From UBA1756 sp045222555 (lineage in GTDB: Bacteria > Bacteroidota > Bacteroidia > Bacteroidales > WCHB1-69): a stretch of 64,000 bases of DNA. This document shows, piece by piece, positions 42,261-52,232 of this stretch. The position numbers and the translations under genes are program-made. The notes beneath the pieces are model-generated. The model was given only the letters and a program-made list of their open reading frames with translations, was not told the origin of the DNA and did not search any database. Every line of letters starts with the position of its first letter. Within the stretch, counting starts at the first letter, position 1. Where the stretch lies: the NCBI GenBank assembly GCA_045222555.1, contig JBGUYY010000072.1, forward strand, positions 1 to 64,000, written 5' to 3'.

Positions 42261-45038
42261 TTACTGTTTGACGACCTTGGCCGACTGGTTGCCGCAGCGC
42301 ACGATGTACATACCGGCGGGCAGGTCTTGCATATTCAAGGTAGTCGTAATGTCGGTAGCCACTACGCGCTGCAGCAATGCGCCCTGCATGTTGAAGAGCA
42401 TGACCACGTCATGGGCTTCGGTGTTGAGGGTGAGGGTGCTGTGGCACGGGTTGGGATATACCGTAAGAGTATGGTTCATCGTAGTATTTTCTTCAACGCC
42501 ATTGGGTCTCCAGCCGTTGAGCACGCAAACGCCGTCAAGGTCGAAACCGCTGGAGTGGAAAGGAGTCGGATAAGGATCGTTGATGATGTGGCCGCGGCTG
42601 TCGCGGGTAGCATAGCGCGGTGCAACGCAACCCACCACGTCCACGAGACGGATGTGGGTGATGTTGTTGATGTCGAGATCATCGTTGCCGGCGAGTTCTT
42701 CCAGATCGAAAGGAGTACCCCAGCCAGCGCGATATTTACCGGCAAGGTTGTGGATGAGGGTGGCATCCACGCTGCCGCCGTTGTCCACCTGTACGGTGGT
42801 GTCGGAGTTGGAGATAGCGGGGAAACGGAAGTAGTTCACACCGTCGGAGCTCACCTCCACAAAGGCCATTTCAAGGAAGGAGTCGTTCAGAGAGTTCTCA
42901 AACACGGCGAAATCGTAACCGTCACCGTTCTGAATCGGGATGTCGAAGGTAAGGACGGCAATACCATAGTCGCCTAAGCTAACCACATCGCCAGTAGCTT
43001 CGGTAGCAGCACCAACACCGTCGGATTCAGTACCGTAGGTGACGAAAACACCGGGAGTGGTGATGTTCTGGCGGCCGCGTTCAATGGTGCAGGTGGTAGC
43101 CCAGCCGAGGATGGCGGGATCTTGGCAATGGATGCCCTGGCAGCCTTCCGTACCCACGATACCGTCGAAGGTCTCGTCGCTCGGACCCACTTCAGTGGGA
43201 GCGGTGGCGGGATTGATGGTAGTGGTCCATGAGATAGTGCTCCAGTCATCAGAGAAAATGCCGCAAGCCATACCGCCAATCTTTACGAAATCATTATCGT
43301 GGATTGGTTCGGCGGACATGGCGTTCTGACCCATCGCTCCGTTCACACTGTGCATCGGAACATCATAGTCGGGATCGGTCCACTGAGCGCTCGGGTTGGG
43401 ACACATGGTCAGGTCAAGAGTACCATCCTGATAGGTGATGTTGGTGGGAGCGGTACCGACCACTGCCAGACGGCTGTCGGCAGCAGCAATAGCGGTCAGC
43501 GCGTCAAATACGGTGGCATCACCATGGAAGCGGTAGCCCCATGCCAGAGCGGCCTGGGTGTTGCTGCACCAGCTGATGGCGACCACCACTTGGTTCTCAC
43601 CTTCACCCAGCCAATACTCGACTTCATCAGCGGAGATAGTGGCATCCACCACCTCTTCGGGGGCGTTCGGATCGGTAGCGGGCTCAATAGGAGTGCTCCA
43701 AGTAATTGTGGTCCAGTCACTCGACATTTCAGAGCAATCGTAGCCACCGATTTTAGCAAAATCGCCATCATGAATGGGTTCTGAACCCATATAATTCTGA
43801 CCCATCACTCCGTTGATGCTGTGCATCGGATAGTCGCCAGTCATGTTCAGACTATATTCATCATCTTCATATTGAATGTCGCTGGGGGCAGTACCCACAA
43901 CGGTCAAACGATCATCATCGTTAGCAATAGCGGTCAAAGCCTCGAAAAGGGTAGCCTCGCCATCGAAGCGATAGCCCCAAGCCAAAGCGGTTTCGGTCTC
44001 TTCGCACCAAGTGATGGCCACCACAACTTCATTCTCGCCTTCACCTACCCAATAGGTAATCTCATCGGCATCGATGGTAGCGTCCTCCAATTCATCGCCG
44101 TTCGGATTGGAAACAGGAGTAACTTCGGTGGTCCAGATGTAGGTAAAGTTTTCCCAATCAGCCATGTCACCCACTTCGGTGGCACACTCTGTATCGCCCC
44201 ATTTCACCACGTCACCGTCAGTGATAGTTTGATCAGTGTAACCCCAACCAGCCATCCAGCCGTTCATATTGTACATCCAGTACCATCCGACCAAAGCCAA
44301 GCTGTAGTCATCATCATTGTAATAAATCTGGTTCACTACACTGGCATCGCCTTCGTAAGTGATGCGGCTGTCTTCGGCAGTGATGTCATCCAACATGGTT
44401 TGAACATTCACCTCGCCATCAAAGCGATAACCCCATGCAAAAGCGATTTCGGGGTCGCACCATTGCACGATAAGGATGGCTTCGTTTTCACCTTCGCCAA
44501 TCCAGTATTCAATCTCATCAGCGGAGATGGTAGCATCAGCATTCGGGTTTACCGGATAGAAAATGTTGTCGGTGGGAAGCTCGCAATCGCCCCATTCGGT
44601 CAACTCAAAATAGTCACCGTCGGAGATTTCGTCGGTATATCCGCTGGCGTAGTTGCCGTTGACGGTGTACATCAACATACCACTTTCTATTACGCAGTCG
44701 TGCTCGCCATCGTTGTAGCTGACGGATTCAATCCAGCTGGAGATTTCGCAGGAAAAATTCTCGTCTGCCTCAGTAATGGCATTGAGCATATCGCCAATGG
44801 TGGCAGTGCCGTCGAAACGGTAGCCGTAGGCGATACCGATGGGTTCATCGGCGCAGAAGAAGAAGGTGGCAACTACCGCATTGCTGCCATGTCCCACCCA
44901 GTATTGGATGTTGCTGGCAGGAACGTCACGCACCGTACGTGAGTTTTGCGTAGTGCGCATCATCTCCCTCATCTGCTCGTTTTGAGCGGAGAGAGTGAGG
45001 CTTGCAAAAGCAAGCAAAATCAATAGAATTTTTCTCAT
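42261..45038 (-). CDS. T9SS-exported four-repeat surface protein in the cobalamin locus
   Basis: A 925-residue protein with a signal peptide (MRKILLILLAFASLTLSAQ) and a C-terminal T9SS sorting domain (VYPNPCHSTLTLNTEAHD to KVVKQ). Four tandem modules of roughly 130-150 residues fill about residues 30-620. Each contains a core of the form EYWIGEGENE-V-W-C-...-A-WGYRFDGEAT, with paired cysteines and a Trp-Gly-Tyr-Arg-Phe consensus (WGYRFDG or YGYRFDG). A different domain follows (about 630-850; GTEGCQGIHCQDPAILGWATTC..., CVAPRYATRDSRGH), with several cysteines. It lies between the btuG-like and btuB-like genes, 76 AT-rich bases after the former. The role is unknown; surface corrinoid capture or docking is the leading idea. 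Confidence 0.85.
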   Translation of the reverse strand: MRKILLILLAFASLTLSAQNEQMREMMRTTQNSRTVRDVPASNIQYWVGHGSNAVVATFFFCADEPIGIAYGYRFDGTATIGDMLNAITEADENFSCEISSWIESVSYNDGEHDCVIESGMLMYTVNGNYASGYTDEISDGDYFELTEWGDCELPTDNIFYPVNPNADATISADEIEYWIGEGENEAILIVQWCDPEIAFAWGYRFDGEVNVQTMLDDITAEDSRITYEGDASVVNQIYYNDDDYSLALVGWYWMYNMNGWMAGWGYTDQTITDGDVVKWGDTECATEVGDMADWENFTYIWTTEVTPVSNPNGDELEDATIDADEITYWVGEGENEVVVAITWCEETETALAWGYRFDGEATLFEALTAIANDDDRLTVVGTAPSDIQYEDDEYSLNMTGDYPMHSINGVMGQNYMGSEPIHDGDFAKIGGYDCSEMSSDWTTITWSTPIEPATDPNAPEEVVDATISADEVEYWLGEGENQVVVAISWCSNTQAALAWGYRFHGDATVFDALTAIAAADSRLAVVGTAPTNITYQDGTLDLTMCPNPSAQWTDPDYDVPMHSVNGAMGQNAMSAEPIHDNDFVKIGGMACGIFSDDWSTISWTTTINPATAPTEVGPSDETFDGIVGTEGCQGIHCQDPAILGWATTCTIERGRQNITTPGVFVTYGTESDGVGAATEATGDVVSLGDYGIAVLTFDIPIQNGDGYDFAVFENSLNDSFLEMAFVEVSSDGVNYFRFPAISNSDTTVQVDNGGSVDATLIHNLAGKYRAGWGTPFDLEELAGNDDLDINNITHIRLVDVVGCVAPRYATRDSRGHIINDPYPTPFHSSGFDLDGVCVLNGWRPNGVEENTTMNHTLTVYPNPCHSTLTLNTEAHDVVMLFNMQGALLQRVVATDITTTLNMQDLPAGMYIVRCGNQSAKVVKQ

Positions 45039-45114
45039 AATTACTAAATTTTAAATTGTTAAATTATTAAATTTTGAATCTTTGAATTTTTTAAATTATT
45101 GAATTATTGAATTA

Positions 45115-46239
45115 TTAGTTGGCTTTTAGAAAAATAATGTTGTTGGGGTTGAGGCCGGCCTCAAACTGGAACTTCTTCTGCCCGTTGCTGCCGAAGCAAT
45201 AGACATCCCCATTGGTAGTATATTGGTATGCATCGGTGAGATACACATCGCCATTTTCAGGGTTGACGGCGATGCCGTAGGGCGTGCGCAGGTTAGTCCC
45301 GTCAGCGATAAAATGTTCGTTGATAATCTGTTCCGTCATCACATCCATCACTTTTACCGAACATTGTTCAGTACCATAATCATAATGGTAGAAATAGCAC
45401 AAGTTGTCGCAGATGGCGAAGTTGGTGACGGCGAAGTCGAAGGTTTGCACCACCTCATCGGTTTGTGAATCAATACGTTGGAAAGTCATCGGAACGGAGG
45501 TGTAGTTGCCGTTCGACACCAAATACACATCGCCCTGACTGTCGGCGGCCATGCGGGTGGGGTTGATGACCACGGTGATGTCTTTGAGGTGGGTGAAGGT
45601 GGCGAGGTCGAACACGCTGACGGTGTTGCCATAGTTGGGGTAGTTGAGGCCGCCGGAGTTGGCCACATACAGCTTGCCATTGGCGGCGCAGATGCCGTCG
45701 GGGTTGCTGCCGGCCTGTGCGGTGGCAGTCACCTCCATGGTGGCGGTATCGATTTTCACCACGTCGCCATTGAAGCAGCATACGTAGGCGTAGCCGTCGG
45801 CGAAAGCGATACGGCGGGGCTGCTTGCCGGGCAACGAAATCTGTTTCAGCGATTTAGCGCTCTTCAGCTCCATAATCTCCACTGTCTCGGAAACATTCAC
45901 TACGCAGTACATTTTCGAGCCGTAGGCTTTGAGGTCGTTGCCGGTGTCGCCGAGTCCGCGACCGTTTTGGGTCAAAAAGAAGTTGTTGTCGATGTCGTTG
46001 GTGAGAAAGTTATAAAAGGTGAGGGTGGTGTTGTTCATGTCCATCAGTCCCTCGCACAGCACATACACGCCGCTGGCTGCCGTCTCCGTCGGATCCACTG
46101 GGTCGGGTTTGGGCGGCTTGGGTTTTTCGCAGCCGGCCAGTGCGATGGCGGCCACCATTCCCATTACGAGCATCCCTTTCAGCTTCGCGCTGAAACTGCT
46201 CTGTTTTTTCTGATTTGTTGTATGCCCTTTCTTCATCAT
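45115..46239 (-). CDS. btuG: BtuG-like cobalamin-capturing surface lipoprotein
   Basis: A 374-residue lipoprotein with lipobox LAGC near residue 35, followed by a Pro-rich linker (KPPKPDPVDP) and a beta-propeller. The start SGVYVLCEGLMDMNNTTLTFY matches DUF5074/BtuG proteins of Bacteroides, which are seven-bladed propellers on the cell surface that bind vitamin B12 very tightly and hand it to BtuB. Repeated blade-like motifs are seen (GYAYVCCFNGDVVKIDTAT, GKLYVANSGG, GDVYLVSNG, GDVYLTDAY). The riboswitch lies directly upstream, so B12 represses it. The assignment to BtuG is by sequence character and context. Confidence 0.82.
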   Translation of the reverse strand: MMKKGHTTNQKKQSSFSAKLKGMLVMGMVAAIALAGCEKPKPPKPDPVDPTETAASGVYVLCEGLMDMNNTTLTFYNFLTNDIDNNFFLTQNGRGLGDTGNDLKAYGSKMYCVVNVSETVEIMELKSAKSLKQISLPGKQPRRIAFADGYAYVCCFNGDVVKIDTATMEVTATAQAGSNPDGICAANGKLYVANSGGLNYPNYGNTVSVFDLATFTHLKDITVVINPTRMAADSQGDVYLVSNGNYTSVPMTFQRIDSQTDEVVQTFDFAVTNFAICDNLCYFYHYDYGTEQCSVKVMDVMTEQIINEHFIADGTNLRTPYGIAVNPENGDVYLTDAYQYTTNGDVYCFGSNGQKKFQFEAGLNPNNIIFLKAN

Positions 46240-46372
46240 ACCTTATTATTAAGTCATCTTTTTGGAGGAAAATAAGAAATCCTCCCGATGGAAGACCGGG
46301 GAAGGCACACCAAACACAGCGGGGGAGACCCGTTGGCAGCAGCCCAATGCCCGGAGCTTACCGTAACAGAGA

Positions 46373-46530
46373 TTATGGCAGGTTTTCTGACTTGCCCCGC
46401 CATCAGGCGTCTTCCCATCGCGGTGCGAAAGTGACGTTTGCCTGGGGCGTCGTGGGGCTTACAGCAGCGGGTACTGTGCAGGATTTTCACCTGCTTCCCT
46501 CTCGAAATCCACAAAGGATTTCTCACCATA
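46373..46530 (-). promoter_or_regulatory. cobalamin (AdoCbl-class) riboswitch
   Basis: On the minus strand the conserved parts appear in order: GGGAAGCAGGTGAAAATCCTGC, then CCCGCTGCTGTAAGC, GATGGGAAGACGCC, and the B12 box AGTCAGAAAACCTGCC (46377-46391 on the plus strand). A GC-rich expression platform and short hairpins follow before the start codon at 46239. Binding of a cobalamin should shut off the downstream btuG-like, T9SS-repeat and perhaps btuB-like genes. Confidence 0.93.
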
Positions 46531-46540
46531 AAATCGGCGG

Positions 46541-46548
46541 CAAAATTA
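46541..46548 (-). promoter_or_regulatory. -7 element of the riboswitch transcript
   Basis: Reads TAATTTTG on the minus strand, just upstream of the riboswitch. Confidence 0.65.
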
Positions 46549-46609
46549 CAAAAAAAATCATCACAAAAAAATAATTTTTCAGAAAGGATAATAATTCAAA
46601 AAATAGTAA

Positions 46610-46617
46610 TAATTTTG
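46610..46617 (+). promoter_or_regulatory. -7 element of the gdhA promoter
   Basis: TAATTTTG, 46 bases before gdhA; divergent from the riboswitch promoter. Confidence 0.65.
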
Positions 46618-46663
46618 CAGCCCGTTATCGGAACAAATTCTAACAACTTAAAAAAGTTATATT

Positions 46664-48007
46664 ATGGAAGTTAAAAAAATCATGGCTAACCTGGAGGCCA
46701 AACATCCTGGTGAAAATGAGTATTTGCAGGCGGTTCAAGAAGTTCTCGAATCCATCGAGGAAGTTTACAACCAGCATCCTGAATTCGAGAAAGCTAAGAT
46801 CGTCGAGCGCTTGGTTGAGCCCGATCGTATCTTCACTTTCCGTGTGACTTGGGTTGACCGCAATGGCGAAGTCCAGACCAACCTCGGTTATCGCGTGCAG
46901 TACAACGCCGCTCTTGGTGCATACAAAGGCGGTCTCCGTTTCCACAAGGCTGTGAACGTTTCCATGCTGAAATTCTTAGGTTTCGAGCAGATCTTCAAAA
47001 ACTCTCTGACCAACCTGCCTCTCGGCGGTGGTAAGGGCGGTTCTGATTTCGATCCCGTTGGCAAAACCGACGAAGAAATCATGCGTTTCTGCCAGGCCTT
47101 CATGTATGAGTTGTGGCGCAACATCGGTCCCGATCAGGACAGCCCTGCTGGTGACGTAGGTGTTGGCGGTCGTGAAATCGGCTACCTCTATGGCGCATAC
47201 AAGAAAATCGCTCGCGAGCACAGCACCGGCGCTCTCACTGGTAAGAGCTACGGTTGGGGTGGTTCCCTCATCCGTCCCGAAGCTACCGGTTTCGGCGCTA
47301 TCTACTATGTAGAGAGAATGGTGAAAGAAAAAGGTGACAAGATGGAAGGCAAGAGAATCGCTCTCTCCGGCTTCGGCAACGTGGCTTGGGGTGCTGCCAT
47401 CAAGGCTACCGAACTCGGCGCAAAGGTTGTGGCCCTCTCCGGTCCCGACGGCGTTTGCGAACTTCCCGAAGGTATCAACAAGGAAATGATCGACTATATG
47501 CTCGAGATGCGTGCTTCCAACCGCAACAAAGTTGAGGATATGGCCACCAAGTTCCCCGGAAAAGCCAAATTCACTGCTGGTAAGAAAGCTTGGAGCGTGA
47601 AGTGCGACATCGCTTGCCCGTGCGCTTTCCAAAACGAGCTGGCTGAAGCTGACGCTAAGGAACTCATCGCCAATGGCGTGAAATATGTGGCTGAAGTTTC
47701 CAACATGGGTTGCCAGCCCGGTGCTATCGCCGCTTTCCAGGGCGCTAAGATCCCCTTCGGACCTGGTAAGGCTGTGAACGCTGGTGGTGTTGCTACCTCT
47801 GGTCTCGAAATCTGCCAGAACGCTGGTCACATCAACTGGACTGCTCCTGAAGTTGACCAGAAACTGCACAAGATCATGAACGACATCTATGATATGTGTG
47901 TTGAATATGGTAAGCAGGCTGACGGCACCATCAACTATGTGAAGGGTGCTAACATCGCCGGTTTCATGCGCGTTGCAAAAGCTATGCTTGCTCAGGGCAT
48001 CATCTAA
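46664..48007 (+). CDS. gdhA: NADP-specific glutamate dehydrogenase
   Basis: Hexameric glutamate dehydrogenase of 447 residues, assimilating ammonia into glutamate or deaminating it. Shows YKGGLRFHKAVN, LPLGGGKGGSDFDP with the catalytic lysine, CQAFMYELWRNIGPDQDSPAGDVGVGGREIGY, and the dinucleotide-binding GFGNVAWGAAIKATELGA. C-terminus GFMRVAKAMLAQGII is normal. The length and KGG motifs match the NADP-dependent type. Strong codon bias and its own promoter and terminator suggest a highly expressed single gene. Confidence 0.96.
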   Translation: MEVKKIMANLEAKHPGENEYLQAVQEVLESIEEVYNQHPEFEKAKIVERLVEPDRIFTFRVTWVDRNGEVQTNLGYRVQYNAALGAYKGGLRFHKAVNVSMLKFLGFEQIFKNSLTNLPLGGGKGGSDFDPVGKTDEEIMRFCQAFMYELWRNIGPDQDSPAGDVGVGGREIGYLYGAYKKIAREHSTGALTGKSYGWGGSLIRPEATGFGAIYYVERMVKEKGDKMEGKRIALSGFGNVAWGAAIKATELGAKVVALSGPDGVCELPEGINKEMIDYMLEMRASNRNKVEDMATKFPGKAKFTAGKKAWSVKCDIACPCAFQNELAEADAKELIANGVKYVAEVSNMGCQPGAIAAFQGAKIPFGPGKAVNAGGVATSGLEICQNAGHINWTAPEVDQKLHKIMNDIYDMCVEYGKQADGTINYVKGANIAGFMRVAKAMLAQGII

Positions 48008-48027
48008 TCGTTTCATTACGATTCTTG

Positions 48028-48064
48028 AAAAAAATCCCTCCGAATTTCGGGGGGATTTTTTTTT
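48028..48064 (+). terminator. terminator of gdhA
   Basis: A-run, AATCCCTCCG/CGGGGGGATT stem and a long T-run, 20 bases after the stop. Confidence 0.85.
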
Positions 48065-48197
48065 GTGGTATGAATTCAAATATTATTAAAAAAAACATTA
48101 TTCGTAATACTGTTAATAATCAATTCATTACAAAAATCACTCCGTTAATAAAGCATAATATTCAGCGGAATGAGTGCGGAATATGGCAATTTTATTG

Positions 48198-48205
48198 TAT
48201 TTTTG
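48198..48205 (+). promoter_or_regulatory. -7 element
   Basis: TATTTTTG, 43 bases before the fibronectin-repeat protein at 48249. Confidence 0.6.
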
Positions 48206-48248
48206 CAGACTTATTTGGAAACCAATTTATTAACCAAACCAATTTATT

Positions 48249-51200
48249 ATGAAAAAGTTACGTTTATTCATTATGCTGCTAATGGCGGCGATGCTGCCGT
48301 TGGCGGTGCCAGCGCAGGAAACGCTGACCGTAAATGATGGGACGGCTACCAGCTCAAATGTCCCTATGTACGTGAGCTACTTTGATGACTTCACCCGTGC
48401 ACATGTTGTTTATCCTGCTTCAGAGTTGGAGGACATGACTGGTGCGCAAATTTCAGCCATCACTTTTTATTGTAACAGCAACAACATGCCTTATACTACG
48501 GTGTCAACGGTTGATATTTATATGACCGAGGTCGAGACGGAAGGTGTCTCTGCTTTTATTGACAAGAGCACCGCTACAATGTTGTATCAAGGCACTGTAA
48601 GCTTTGAGCAAACGGCCGATGGTGGCGAGGCTACCATTACCTTTGACGCTCCTTACACCTACAATGGTGGTAATTTGCTTTTTGGTTGTGACAACACTAC
48701 TGACGCAGGATTCAAATTCGTTTATTTTTTGGGTGAGACTGTTAATGGAGCTTCCTATTCTGGATACAATTCTTCTTCTTTGGCAAGTGTCACTTCTGGT
48801 TATCAGCGCAACTTCCTTCCTAAGACCACTTTCACCTATACTCCTGGAGCTCCTATCACTTGTCCGAAACCCACGAACTTGGCCTACAGCAATTTGACCG
48901 CTACTTCCGTTGACCTCTCTTGGACGGCTGGCGGCAGCGAAACCGAATGGACCTTTCTCGTGAATGGCGAAGAGGTTGCTGGTATTGCTGAGAATCCCTA
49001 CACTATGACGCTCATCCCTGAGACTTCATACACTGTGAAAGTTCAAGCCAATTGTGCTGCTGATGATGCCTCTTTCTGGAGCAACACGGTGTCTTTCACT
49101 ACTCCTCCTTCCTGTATGGCTCCTACTGCTGCTGCTGTAACGGAAGGTTCTATTACTACTACTTCCGCTGAAATCAGCTGGACCGACAACAACGTGGATG
49201 CTCCCGCCAACGGCTGGACAATTCTTGTGAACGACGAAGAAGTGGCTGCCCCCACTAACCCCTTCACCCTTACCACCCTCACTCCCTCTACCTCCTACAC
49301 TATCAAAGTGAAAGCCAACTGTGCCGCTGACGATTCCTCCGCTTGGAGCAACACCGTGACCTTCGCCACCGAATGCGAAATTTTCAATGTTACCGAAACG
49401 ACTCCTTATGTTGAGAGCTTCGACGGCACCACCTTCCCGCCCGTTTGCTGGACCAGAGAACACACTGCCGGTACTGCCACCAGCACGTGGATTCGTACTA
49501 CTACTGCTACCTACATCCACACCGGTGCTGGCGCCGCTCAGCTGCAAGACCAGCAGACTGGCAACAAAAACAACCTCGTGACCGGCCAGCTGAACATTCC
49601 TGAAGCTGACGCTTACCAGGTGAGCTTCTGGGTATATCGCTCAAGCAACTACTCTTCCAAGTTGAACGAAGGTGTGAAGGTATGGGTTAGCGCTACCCCC
49701 GATACCGTGGACGCTACCGAAATCATGTATATCCACCGCGTTAATACTTTGGCTCCTGCTGAAGAAACCACTGGTTGGTTCAAATATTCTGCTCCGATTC
49801 CCACTTCTGGCGATCTCTATGTCATCTTCGAAGGTATCAGCGAATATGGTGCTTCCACGTATATTGATGACATCGCTGTGGAACAGGTTCCTTCTTGCTA
49901 TGAGCCCAGCGCACTGCATTTAGATACTGTAACCGCTACGACGGCTACCTTGAGCTGGACCGACAACAATGAGAATACTCCTGAAAGCTGGACCATCAGC
50001 TACACTGCTGGCGGTGTTGAAAGTACCCTCACCACCATTGAGAATCCTGCCACGATTGAGCCCCTCGATCCCGAGACCACTTACGTTGTCAAGGTGAAAG
50101 CCAACTGCGACGCTTCCAGTTCATCCGCTTGGAGCCAGCCGATCAACGTCACCACTACTCCTTCCTGCCTTGCTCCCACCGACCTCGAGTATTCCAACGT
50201 GCAGAGCACCAGCGTCACCCTCAGCTGGACCGCCCGCAACGAAGAAACCCAGTGGATCTTGGTTGTGAATGGTCAAGAGAATCTCGTTACCGAGAATCCG
50301 ATCACCATCGACACCCTCACTGCTGAAACCGACTATACGGTTCTGGTTCGTGCTTTCTGCTCCGCTGACGACACCTCCTACAACAGCAACACCGTAGCCT
50401 TCTATACCGGTATTTGTGTTCCCGCTCCTACCTCTGTTGACAACAGCGGTATCACCAATGTTACCTTCGGTCAGACTGAGGTGGTGAACAACAGCACCCA
50501 TCCGTCTTCACAACCCTATTATGGTAACTACATCGACCAAGTGGGTGATGCAGCTGCTAGCACTGTTGTGACCGTTGACGTGACCTACGCCACGGGTTAC
50601 ACTTATGGTACTGTGATCTGGGTGAACTGGAACAACGATATGGAATTCACCGATGATGAGGTGGTTTTCGCAGGCACTGCTCCCAGTACCAACCCCACCA
50701 CCCTTTCCTGCTCCTTCATCGTTCCGCTCAACACACCTGTTGGTGAATACAGAATGCGTATTGGCGGTGCTGACAGCCAGTTTGATGCTTCCATTACTAA
50801 CGGAATGAACTACAGACCTTGTCTGTCAACTACTTACACTATTTATGAGGACTATACCCTTTCCGTTACGGCAGCGCCTGCATGTTTGACTCCCATTTTG
50901 AATCCTGTTACGGATGTGACTACTACTACTGCCACGATCAGCTGGACCGATAACAACGAGACCACTCCGCAGTCTTGGACCATCAACATCAATGGCGTTG
51001 ATACTGTTGTTACCGAGAATCCGTTCACTTTCGATAACCTTACTGCGGCTACTGGTTACACTGTAATGGTGAAAGCCAACTGCTCTGCCGATGACCAGTC
51101 TGATTGGAGCGATGCACTCGCTTTCACCACCGATTGCGAAGCCATTACGATCGATGACCAATTCAGCGAGGATTTCAGCGGATATACCGCTACCAACTAC

Positions 51201-52142
51201 AATGAACTCGGTGTCATGCCCACCTGCTGGGATGCCATTGCCGCTGCAACCTATGGCCCCCACGTTTATACTGGTTCTTACGGCCCCAACGGCTCTACCG
51301 ACAATGCACTTATTTTCACTTCAGGCTCTTCCTCAAACTATGGTTCCCCCAACTTGGCTGTTCTTCCGGAATTTACTAATGACCTGCAGGGATACACGCT
51401 GTCTTTCAAAGCGAAATTGGAGAGCAGCTACGCTCCTGGCGTTTTGACTTACGGCTACATTACTGGTGTTGACCAGACTACATTTAATGCAATTGACACG
51501 GTAGCAGCCTCTACCACCGCGCAAGATTTTGAATACACACTTCCGTCGATTCCTGCTGGAACACGCTTGGCGTTCTGCTACAGCAACAGCAACATCTTCT
51601 ATTGCTGCGCCATCGACGATGTTGTCATCTTCTTCTCTGAGGAAACTGACTCCTGCGCTACCCCGACCAACGTGGCTGTGAACGACAATGTTGTGACTTG
51701 GACTGGCGACGCCGCCAACTACAATGTCCAGGTTACCGTTGCGGGTGAAGTTGTGATCGACACCACCGTCGCTACCACCACCTTCACCGTTGAAGGTCTC
51801 GAGAATAACACCCACGCCAGCGTGGCCGTTCAGGCTGTCTGCGCCGAGGATGACCTCTCCGAATGGAGCGAAGCTGTTGAGTTCGACTACACCAATGGTA
51901 TCAACAACTACAGCCTCAAAGCCAACATCTATCCGAACCCGACCACTGGCAATGTGACCATTGAAAGCGACGCTATCAACGCCGACATCACCGTGTTCGA
52001 CGCCTTCGGCAAACTGTTGATGACCTCCAAAGTCGCCACCGAACGCACTGAACTCAACTTCAGCGAGTTTGCTCCTGGCGTCTATATGGTACGTATCGCC
52101 AACGATACTGCTATCTCCACCATCAAGGTTGTGAAGAAATAA
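48249..52142 (+). CDS. large T9SS-secreted fibronectin type III/choice-of-anchor J/GEVED protein
   Basis: A 1297-residue extracellular or surface protein. Order seen: signal peptide (MKKLRLFIMLLMAAMLPLAV...), an N-terminal domain (to about 200), fibronectin III modules near 203-285 and 288-375, a choice-of-anchor J (carbohydrate-binding-like) domain near 380-545 (PYVESFDGTTFPPVCW), fibronectin III near 549-635 and 639-715, a GEVED domain near 720-870 (WVNWNNDMEFTDDEVVF), fibronectin III near 877-958, a second choice-of-anchor J near 961-1130, a last fibronectin-like module, and the T9SS sorting domain (YPNPTTGNVTIESDA... to KVVKK). No catalytic domain is visible; adhesion or glycan binding is likely. 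Its sorting domain is nearly the same as that of the next gene. Confidence 0.92.
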   Translation: MKKLRLFIMLLMAAMLPLAVPAQETLTVNDGTATSSNVPMYVSYFDDFTRAHVVYPASELEDMTGAQISAITFYCNSNNMPYTTVSTVDIYMTEVETEGVSAFIDKSTATMLYQGTVSFEQTADGGEATITFDAPYTYNGGNLLFGCDNTTDAGFKFVYFLGETVNGASYSGYNSSSLASVTSGYQRNFLPKTTFTYTPGAPITCPKPTNLAYSNLTATSVDLSWTAGGSETEWTFLVNGEEVAGIAENPYTMTLIPETSYTVKVQANCAADDASFWSNTVSFTTPPSCMAPTAAAVTEGSITTTSAEISWTDNNVDAPANGWTILVNDEEVAAPTNPFTLTTLTPSTSYTIKVKANCAADDSSAWSNTVTFATECEIFNVTETTPYVESFDGTTFPPVCWTREHTAGTATSTWIRTTTATYIHTGAGAAQLQDQQTGNKNNLVTGQLNIPEADAYQVSFWVYRSSNYSSKLNEGVKVWVSATPDTVDATEIMYIHRVNTLAPAEETTGWFKYSAPIPTSGDLYVIFEGISEYGASTYIDDIAVEQVPSCYEPSALHLDTVTATTATLSWTDNNENTPESWTISYTAGGVESTLTTIENPATIEPLDPETTYVVKVKANCDASSSSAWSQPINVTTTPSCLAPTDLEYSNVQSTSVTLSWTARNEETQWILVVNGQENLVTENPITIDTLTAETDYTVLVRAFCSADDTSYNSNTVAFYTGICVPAPTSVDNSGITNVTFGQTEVVNNSTHPSSQPYYGNYIDQVGDAAASTVVTVDVTYATGYTYGTVIWVNWNNDMEFTDDEVVFAGTAPSTNPTTLSCSFIVPLNTPVGEYRMRIGGADSQFDASITNGMNYRPCLSTTYTIYEDYTLSVTAAPACLTPILNPVTDVTTTTATISWTDNNETTPQSWTININGVDTVVTENPFTFDNLTAATGYTVMVKANCSADDQSDWSDALAFTTDCEAITIDDQFSEDFSGYTATNYNELGVMPTCWDAIAAATYGPHVYTGSYGPNGSTDNALIFTSGSSSNYGSPNLAVLPEFTNDLQGYTLSFKAKLESSYAPGVLTYGYITGVDQTTFNAIDTVAASTTAQDFEYTLPSIPAGTRLAFCYSNSNIFYCCAIDDVVIFFSEETDSCATPTNVAVNDNVVTWTGDAANYNVQVTVAGEVVIDTTVATTTFTVEGLENNTHASVAVQAVCAEDDLSEWSEAVEFDYTNGINNYSLKANIYPNPTTGNVTIESDAINADITVFDAFGKLLMTSKVATERTELNFSEFAPGVYMVRIANDTAISTIKVVKK

Positions 52143-52164
52143 GGCACAACGATTCATTTCAACA

Positions 52165-52197
52165 AAAAATCCCGCAGGCAACTGCGGGATTTTTTTG
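52165..52197 (+). terminator. terminator after the large T9SS protein
   Basis: A-run, TCCCGCAG/CTGCGGGA stem with GCAA-type loop, then a T-run. It ends just before the next promoter. Confidence 0.88.
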
Positions 52198-52198
52198 T

Positions 52199-52206
52199 AT
52201 CTTTGC
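52199..52206 (+). promoter_or_regulatory. -7 element directly after a terminator
   Basis: TATCTTTG, 27 bases before the start at 52233. Confidence 0.6.
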
Positions 52207-52232
52207 ACCATCATTTTTAATAAATCCATTTT

